Source: Acidimicrobiia bacterium (lineage in GTDB: Bacteria > Actinomycetota > Acidimicrobiia > Spongiisociales > Spongiisociaceae). Taken from it: a stretch of DNA of 49,334 nucleotides. This document shows positions 44,251-49,334 of the stretch, piece after piece (within the stretch, counting starts at the first letter, position 1; each line of letters begins with the position of its first letter). The notes under the pieces were generated by a model. That model did no database searches and was not told the origin of the DNA. It worked only from the letters and a program-made list of their open reading frames with translations. A program made the translations under genes and the position numbers. The stretch lies in contig VXMP01000081.1 in assembly GCA_009841075.1 (NCBI GenBank), forward strand, positions 1-49,334, written 5' to 3'.

Positions 44251-44376
44251 CTAAGACGGCCTGCGGAGCGCTCTTGGGATTACCCGGTTGGCGGGGTCGA
44301 TGATGTGAAGGTCGGCCAAGCAGTCGGCGGCAAGGGCGGCGGGTAGGGTTCGGTTGGAGGGGCTGGAAATCAGGAT
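44251..44376 (-). repeat. Module U5 of the ISP motif array
   Basis: The minus-strand frame reads KEAILISSPSNRT...AALAADCLADLHII...NRVIPRALRRPS and stops at 44251. It lacks a start codon and is out of frame with U4. Its first bases (GCGATCCTGATT) contain the TGA that ends the U4 frame. It is the copy most like U6 on the other side of the DUF4268 gene. Confidence 0.75.
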
Positions 44377-44489
44377 CGCCTCTTTAGTGTGCGGGTCTGC
44401 TGTCCCGGGCCCATGGTGTGCAGGTCGGGGATCGGTCTGGTCGCCAGTATCCCGAAGACCGCCATGTTGGAGGGGCCGGTCAGGAGGAT
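44377..44489 (-). repeat. Module U4 of the ISP motif array
   Basis: The minus-strand frame reads QTAILLTGPSNMAVFGILAT...PIPDLHTMGPGQQTR and ends at the TGA inside the U5 core. SNM, F, LAT and PDL match U2 most closely. The start-to-start distance from U2 is 267 bp, so U2 and U4 share a frame. Confidence 0.75.
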
Positions 44490-44605
44490 GGCCGTCTGGG
44501 AATGATTCGAGAGGGTTGGTTGGTTCCGGCTGCGCAAAGGTCCCCCAGGAGGTTGGTGGCGAGGGCGGCGAAGATGGTCCGGTTGCTGATTGAGGTGATG
44601 ACGAT
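44490..44605 (-). repeat. Module U3 of the ISP motif array
   Basis: The minus-strand frame reads MEGIVITSISNRTIFAALAT...LLGDLCAAGTNQPSRIIPR and ends at the TGA inside the U4 core. This copy has a potential ATG start (44614) just before it. It lies 270 bp from U1, so U1 and U3 share a frame. SNRT and AALA match U5. Confidence 0.75.
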
Positions 44606-44756
44606 CCCTTCCATTCCTCCGGGGGGGTGTCGGTTAATCGGGATAGCCCCTCGGGATGGCTCGGGTCTGACGGGATCCGGCGATGGTGGCCAGGTCCGGC
44701 AGGGTGTTGGTCGCCAGGGCCTGGAAGGTCATGTTGGAGGTTCCGCTGATCAGGAT
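44606..44756 (-). repeat. Module U2 of the ISP motif array
   Basis: The minus-strand frame reads QAAILISGTSNMTFQALAT...TLPDLATIAGSRQTRAIPR and stops at a TAA (44634-44636). Its core GATCCTGATC contains the TGA that ends the 1387-residue enzyme. It is 151 bp long because of an extra C-rich tail after the stop. Confidence 0.75.
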
Positions 44757-47700
44757 CGCTGCCTGGGTACGGCTCGGGCACCGCCTTGATTGGGTCCGAG
44801 GCTGTTGAGGTCGGGAATCCATCCGATGGCGAGTACGGTGCAGATGTCCCGGTTGTTCTGGCTGGGGAGGAGGATCGATGGGGGGGGGTGTGTAAGGGTT
44901 GGATCAGGTTTCGGGAACAAGGCCGAGATGGTCTTGACCGACGACAGGACGCGATGGTCCTCATAGAGCCAGAGCTTGGTGAAGGGCCGATATAGGACTT
45001 CGCGGATGCGTGCCTCATCGAATTGGATAGGCTCTCTCGTGCCGAGAGAGCTTTTGAGTCGTCCGGTCCATTTGATCTTATCCAGCTGGTAGTTCTCGGT
45101 TACTTCCTCAAAAGAGAAACCTTCGTCTAGATATTCGATAGCCTCGTTGTAAGCGTTTATCAGCCGTTTTGCCCGTATGGCCAGTTCAACACGGCTGAAA
45201 GAGTAGACGTATGTGTCACACGCGCTTGTGAGACCTAGTGCGCTGGTGTGAGTAGCTCGGTTGGCTTTCTTATCTTTAGAGGTATCGCATACCGGCAGCA
45301 GATTTTCGAAAGTTCCGTCGGTGAGGTTGACCCAATCGTGGCGGTCGTTGATCGGAACGGTTTTGAATTCGTCGCCTGTCACGTCTCCCAGCCGATCCAG
45401 CCAGGCGAACTTTTTTTCCAGAGTGGAGTACTCGGGTACCTCGGCATAGTGGAGCAAGCCGGGGTGGTGGGGTTCATGTTCGGGACTGCGTACCGCCACG
45501 GTGATCTGCACTCCGTTGCGGGTTCCTTGCCCGAATACGTTATCTCCTTCCCTCTTACGCTCTTTGCCGCTTTTGTAGGCGTCGCCGCGCAGGTTTATCA
45601 CATAGAGGTGGTCGAACTCTTCTCTTAGGCAGGCCCGCATCCCTACCAGCGCAGTGCCGGTGGCCAACGAATTGGGATGGATGAACGCCACCACCCCTTG
45701 TCGGTTGTCGGGATCGGTCGGGTCGCCCAGCCGGTCGGTGGCCCAACGGATGGCTTGGACGTAAAGGTTCCCCCAGGCTTTACCTCCCCCACCTTTCCTG
45801 GTGACCTGTTTGTGGTGTTCGCCGTAGGTCTCGCGAACCCGTTCTTTGATATGGGTGTTCTTGAGGTTGGGATTGTCATCGCCTGCGTCCTTCTGCCCAG
45901 CCCGCCAAGGCGGGTTACCGAGAATCACCCGAATAGTTCGTGCGTCCTGCTCCAGAGCCCGGACCGGGTTGTCGCCCAGTTCAAACTGTCCTGCCTGGGA
46001 GCCGGTAAAGGTGTCCCGCAGCACGATTCCCTCAAAGGGACGGTAGCCGTTATCAAACACCCCACGTGAGGAGGCGGACTGTTCGATCTTGAGGGCGGCT
46101 ATGTAGTAGGCCAGTAACACCATTTCGCCGGCATGCATCTCCGATAGATATTTGTGGGCAACGTGGTCGTCGGATATCAAAGGTTGCCCATCCCGACCGG
46201 AGATGGCCAGTAGCCGAGACAGGAAGGTGCCCGTGCCGGTGAACGGATCAAGTATCTCCACACCGGGATCTCCCAACGACTTCCCGAAGTGCTTCCGAAC
46301 CACTGCCTCGGCGCTGCGGAGCATGAAGTCCACCAACGGAACCGGGGTGTAGACGATTCCCAGTCGCTGTACCACCTCGGGTATAGCCGACTTGAAAAAC
46401 CCTTCGTAAACATCCTGGAGGATCTGAAGTTTGGCGGCGTCCGGGTCGGCGTCTTCGGACACATCTTCAAACACGGTGGCGATCCGGTCGTAGGAACGCT
46501 TGAGGGGTTGGATGAGCTGATCGAAGTTCACCCCCGCCTGATTCTGCATCTCGTTAAGAACGGTGTTCAGATGTATGGAAATTGGGTTTTCCTCCCGGAA
46601 AGAATGGTCGGAGAAGAATGCATCAAACACCGGGATGGTCACGGCGTGCTGTGCGATCATCTCAATGGCATCCCGTCGCTCAAAGGCGGGAATCACGGTT
46701 TTGCGCATCCCCTCGGTGAACCGGTCGAGAGTGGCCTTACCCTCTCCCTCACGGGTCTTGCGGTCCACCTCTTGGAACACCTTCCTGTAGACCCCGGCCG
46801 CGTTACGCCCCCAGGACGGCCAGTAGTGACGATCTCCCACCTGGTCCACCATCACAGAAGCTATCTCTGGGAGAAGACCGGGGAGGCTTTCTTGGCCAGT
46901 ATTCGGGATGGTGGTGGTGGTACGGTCGATCAACCGGATGATGTTCGGGGCCAAGCTGGGAGAGTTGACCATGGCGTCGAACCGCTCGTCGTGAGCCCGG
47001 AGGGCGCGGCAAACTTTCCAGACTTGTTGAAAAGCGGAGTCTTTCAGGAACTCCTCTGACCGAAGTGTCTGGCCGTCGGGCACTAGCACAGGTATAACTA
47101 TGTAGCCTTTGTCCTTCCCCTCGGCCTGGCGCATGACCCTGCCCACCGCTTGGACAATGTCTACTTCTGACTGCCGTGGGGCCAGGAACAGCACCGCATC
47201 CAGAGCCGGGATGTCCACTCCCTCAGACAGACACCGGGCGTTGGTCAATACCCGGGTGCTTCCATCCGGCTGGTCCTCTCCTCGCAGCCACTGCACCTTT
47301 TCAGAGCGTTCGTAGGCGTTTTGTTTTCCGTCTATGTGCACTACATCCAGGTCGGTTACCTCAAGCCCCCGATACTCGCTGGATCGTTCCTGCTGGTAGT
47401 TGTCGCACACGGCCCGCCAATGTTGTTCTATCTTCTTAGAAGTGGCGATTTTGTTCGTGAACGCGATAGCTCGACGGCAGCTATAGAAAGGATTGAGTGC
47501 TCCGGCAGGGCGGTCCCGTTCCACTCCCAATGTGTTGGGATCGGCCAAGGCGTCCCAGCATCCCACCATCTGAACCCAGTCTTCTGCATTTAGCACTTGG
47601 GTACTGGTTATATTTCCCCTGTTGTCCTCATACTTCTTCCAGTATCTGTCATATCCTTGGATGTGGTGGTTTTCGTCGTAGGCGATCACCACCACTTCAT

Positions 47701-48913
47701 AGTCGGAGAGCAGCCCGGCGTTGATGGCGTCACGAAAGCTCTGCTGGTAGAGGATCGGCCCATAGAGGCTTTCGTCGTCCATTGAATAGACCTCACCTCC
47801 AGCCCGCTTCTTCCATCCCGAGGCGTATAGGCGCTGAGTAGCAGTCATAAACAGCCGACGATGGGCATCGAGACGGTCTCGGTCATGTACCAACTGGAAC
47901 AGGCCTTTGTTACCCGATGAGTCTTCGATGCCGGTGGTGCGGTGGGCTTCATCGCAGATCACCAAGTCGAAGATGGGTGCTCCCAGATCTTGGGCCTCGC
48001 ATACCTTCCGAAGGGACTGATAGGTGGAAAAAACCACCGTCATGGCTTCGAAGGCTTCCCGTTTCAGTTTGGAGGCAATGGCTTCAGGGTCGGTGGTCAC
48101 CGGCATGGCCAACTCGGATAGATTTGCGTCCTCTGAGTCACGGGCTGCCTTGGAGTCCGCACATACCGCCAGGTAGCGGTGCTGAATATCCGGGTCCTTC
48201 TGGTAAGCCCAGGTGCGCATGGTCTGGCTCATCAGGGCGATTGATGGCACCAAATACAGTACCCGCCCGCCTAGCCCCACGTTGCGTTCTGCTGCCCACA
48301 ATGCCACTTCTGACTTACCCGACCCGCAGGGCATCAGCACCCGACCCAGGTCACCTCCCTCCGACCCGAACAGACCGGTCTGGATGGCTTCCAGGGCTTC
48401 TTCCTGATGCGGGCGGGGAACGTGACGATCTGCGGCCCACCGCAGAGTAGAATCGGGCTGCTCTATCAGCTGCCTCCAGTCTCCTACTGGCCAGGTATCA
48501 AGGTCGCCGCCGGTGATGATCTCGGCTGAGGCAGCATCCAGTTTCTTCCTTGCATTGGCCGAGTAGTTGCCGGTGGCCACAAAGATTCGGGCTTTCCATT
48601 TCTCGTCCACCGTGTAGGACAGGAACTTGTCCACTTCGCGGATATTTACCGATCCGGAAGCGTAGAACTTGCACTGGATAGCACAGAGCCCACCGCCGTA
48701 ATCCTCCGTTTGTTCACCTACCAGATCAATACCCAGGTCCACACCCCCGGCCTCCGGCCAATCCGACCAGAGCCACAGCTTGGTGAAGCGTTCCTTGTAT
48801 TGAGGGTTTTCAAGCAGGGCGTTTCTAACCAGTTTTTCGAACGCTCTTCCGCGCCGATATTTGCCGGAAATATCGGCGCGGAGACGATCTAGTGCCTCAG
48901 CTAAATGGGGCAT
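44750..48913 (-). CDS. Type ISP-like restriction-modification enzyme (nuclease-helicase-methylase), C-terminally short
   Basis: A 1387-residue single-chain enzyme. N-terminal Mrr-like PD-(D/E)xK domain: GVDLGID (Asp63) and IQCK (Gln80, Lys82). Superfamily-2 helicase: Walker A GSGKSE (197-202), DEAH (321-324), MTAT, and motif VI QAVGRVMRQ (588-596). N6-adenine methylase: YTPVPLVDFM, SAM motif DPFTGTGTF (889-897) and NPPW (1000-1003). A TRD-like region with VLYRPFTKLWLYEDHRVLSS lies near 1310. This order matches LlaGI/LlaBIII-type translocating enzymes, but those are about 1,570-1,600 residues long and end in a further domain that is missing here. The gene stops inside module U1/U2. Its ATG lies 1 base after the stop of the upstream gene, so translation is coupled. 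Confidence 0.9.
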   Translation of the reverse strand: MPHLAEALDRLRADISGKYRRGRAFEKLVRNALLENPQYKERFTKLWLWSDWPEAGGVDLGIDLVGEQTEDYGGGLCAIQCKFYASGSVNIREVDKFLSYTVDEKWKARIFVATGNYSANARKKLDAASAEIITGGDLDTWPVGDWRQLIEQPDSTLRWAADRHVPRPHQEEALEAIQTGLFGSEGGDLGRVLMPCGSGKSEVALWAAERNVGLGGRVLYLVPSIALMSQTMRTWAYQKDPDIQHRYLAVCADSKAARDSEDANLSELAMPVTTDPEAIASKLKREAFEAMTVVFSTYQSLRKVCEAQDLGAPIFDLVICDEAHRTTGIEDSSGNKGLFQLVHDRDRLDAHRRLFMTATQRLYASGWKKRAGGEVYSMDDESLYGPILYQQSFRDAINAGLLSDYEVVVIAYDENHHIQGYDRYWKKYEDNRGNITSTQVLNAEDWVQMVGCWDALADPNTLGVERDRPAGALNPFYSCRRAIAFTNKIATSKKIEQHWRAVCDNYQQERSSEYRGLEVTDLDVVHIDGKQNAYERSEKVQWLRGEDQPDGSTRVLTNARCLSEGVDIPALDAVLFLAPRQSEVDIVQAVGRVMRQAEGKDKGYIVIPVLVPDGQTLRSEEFLKDSAFQQVWKVCRALRAHDERFDAMVNSPSLAPNIIRLIDRTTTTIPNTGQESLPGLLPEIASVMVDQVGDRHYWPSWGRNAAGVYRKVFQEVDRKTREGEGKATLDRFTEGMRKTVIPAFERRDAIEMIAQHAVTIPVFDAFFSDHSFREENPISIHLNTVLNEMQNQAGVNFDQLIQPLKRSYDRIATVFEDVSEDADPDAAKLQILQDVYEGFFKSAIPEVVQRLGIVYTPVPLVDFMLRSAEAVVRKHFGKSLGDPGVEILDPFTGTGTFLSRLLAISGRDGQPLISDDHVAHKYLSEMHAGEMVLLAYYIAALKIEQSASSRGVFDNGYRPFEGIVLRDTFTGSQAGQFELGDNPVRALEQDARTIRVILGNPPWRAGQKDAGDDNPNLKNTHIKERVRETYGEHHKQVTRKGGGGKAWGNLYVQAIRWATDRLGDPTDPDNRQGVVAFIHPNSLATGTALVGMRACLREEFDHLYVINLRGDAYKSGKERKREGDNVFGQGTRNGVQITVAVRSPEHEPHHPGLLHYAEVPEYSTLEKKFAWLDRLGDVTGDEFKTVPINDRHDWVNLTDGTFENLLPVCDTSKDKKANRATHTSALGLTSACDTYVYSFSRVELAIRAKRLINAYNEAIEYLDEGFSFEEVTENYQLDKIKWTGRLKSSLGTREPIQFDEARIREVLYRPFTKLWLYEDHRVLSSVKTISALFPKPDPTLTHPPPSILLPSQNNRDICTVLAIGWIPDLNSLGPNQGGARAVPRQRS
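44757..44875 (-). repeat. Module U1, the expressed copy at the 3' end of the ISP-like gene
   Basis: This is the last part of the 1387-residue protein: ILLPSQNNRDICTVLAIGWI...PDLNSLGPNQ...ARAVPRQRS, then stop. It is the in-frame representative of the motif repeated in U2-U6. The distances to the next cores are 119, 151, 116 and 113 bp. Confidence 0.75.
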
Positions 48914-48914
48914 T

Positions 48915-49334
48915 TCAACCTGCCTCGATGTCGGTCAGCGAGGGGGGTAGGGACTTGATGATTTCGGCCGACCGGACCGAAACGTGCACCAGCCTCCGCA
49001 GGTGACGGATCAGGTTGAAGGGACGGTCCTCCCACACGTGCCAGCTGTTGGGGTCGTCCACGATTCCTGAGGCCTTGTCTTCTTTATGGCGGAGCGAGTC
49101 GATCGCCCAGTGAAGCGGGCTCCGTCCTGATACCTGATATTGGTGGGCTTTCGCAGGTATTTCTTCGATCCGGCAACGGTCGTTGACCCAGAGAACGGTT
49201 TGATCGCTCTGCTTGTTATCTTCCCCCCGACCCCAATGCATCTTCCCGATGCGGAACAGATGTGGAGTTTTTGCGGCAGCCCTATCCCCGGCCTCGTCTA
49301 AGCCGAAGCGTAGATCAGAGCTCTCCGCCCCACC
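48915..49334 (-). CDS. C-terminal domain of a type ISP-like enzyme, partial at window edge
   Basis: The frame is open from the window edge to a TGA at 48915, giving 139 visible codons. It contains DLRFGLDEAGDR, PHLFRIGKMHWG, YQVSGRSPLHWAID, DKASGIVDDPNSW and a terminal VSVRSAEIIKSLPP. These are the landmarks of the extreme C-terminus of single-chain helicase-methylase restriction enzymes, the very part missing from the 1387-residue protein encoded 1 base downstream. An internal ATG (49241) is preceded by conserved residues, so the gene continues beyond the window. It may be a second complete enzyme or a detached C-terminal subunit. Confidence 0.82.
   Translation of the reverse strand, partial: GGAESSDLRFGLDEAGDRAAAKTPHLFRIGKMHWGRGEDNKQSDQTVLWVNDRCRIEEIPAKAHQYQVSGRSPLHWAIDSLRHKEDKASGIVDDPNSWHVWEDRPFNLIRHLRRLVHVSVRSAEIIKSLPPSLTDIEAG

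Noticed and set aside
44251-44875. CRISPR-like or attC-like array
   Set aside because: The repeats are 113-151 bp, divergent and coding-like, without short identical repeats, spacers or integron-type hairpins.
44251-44875. Diversity-generating retroelement variable region
   Set aside because: No reverse transcriptase or accessory gene is in the window, and differences between modules are not adenine-biased substitutions at fixed sites.
44251-45018. 255-codon minus-strand frame across the module array
   Set aside because: Only its last 40 codons are a genuine module (U5). The rest is the out-of-frame shadow of the restriction enzyme end and modules U1-U4, with Pro/Ser-rich noise.

Overview
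The window looks like a piece of a high-GC actinobacterial chromosome, most likely of the Acidimicrobiia or a relative. The core run M16 peptidase, dapB, dapA, RNase J, ftsK follows the gene order seen around pepR-dapB-dapA-rnj-ftsK in actinobacteria. Many genes start with GTG or TTG, stop and start codons often overlap (GTGA, ATGA, TTGA), and several genes have a TAnnnT box only a few bases before the start, as in leaderless mRNAs. The class assignment is inference; no rRNA or tRNA gene is present to settle it.

Layout. 1-5954 (minus strand): a LOG-family protein cut by the window edge, a Ppx/GppA phosphatase, a CobS/CobT-like pair (AAA ATPase with altered Walker motifs plus a VWA protein) and a rhomboid protease with an N-terminal zinc module. 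6058-13210 (plus): M16 peptidase, dapB, dapA, RNase J and FtsK. 13295-21041: a dihydrolipoamide acyltransferase and a bicupin on the plus strand, facing a minus-strand operon that runs enolase-superfamily enzyme, MFS transporter, free lipoyl-domain protein, SDR dehydrogenase, E1-alpha, E1-beta. Together these look like a sugar-acid or acetoin/2-oxoacid catabolic unit.

21104-30713 (plus): a sulfatase, a thiolase-fold protein lacking its catalytic residues with a DUF35 partner, then a tightly overlapping sugar or polyol cluster (TIM-barrel epimerase, DhaK, DhaL, fucose-isomerase-like protein, LacD-like class I aldolase) and a methyltransferase. It meets a minus-strand acyl-CoA synthetase tail to tail. 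32509-42792 (plus): nucleoside hydrolase, polyol dehydrogenase, a KARI-like reductase lacking key catalytic residues, a YnjBCD-type ABC importer, an MFS transporter, a nucleoside-phosphorylase-like protein and dtd. Two operator-like dyads lie before the nucleoside hydrolase. A 98-bp MITE-like inverted-repeat element sits inside the ABC operon.

42796-49334 is an accessory, defence-like region and the most unusual part. A 1387-residue type ISP-like restriction-modification enzyme (Mrr-type nuclease, DEAH helicase, N6-adenine methylase) ends early, inside a short motif normally followed by a C-terminal domain. Downstream of its stop, four more divergent copies of that motif lie in tandem in shifting frames. 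A sixth copy is separated from the array by a DUF4268 nuclease-like gene, so near-identical stretches flank that gene. The missing type of C-terminal domain is encoded directly upstream, 1 bp from the start codon, as the end of a gene that runs off the window. This resembles a reservoir of alternative 3-prime ends for a specificity region. Decay after tandem duplication is the main alternative.
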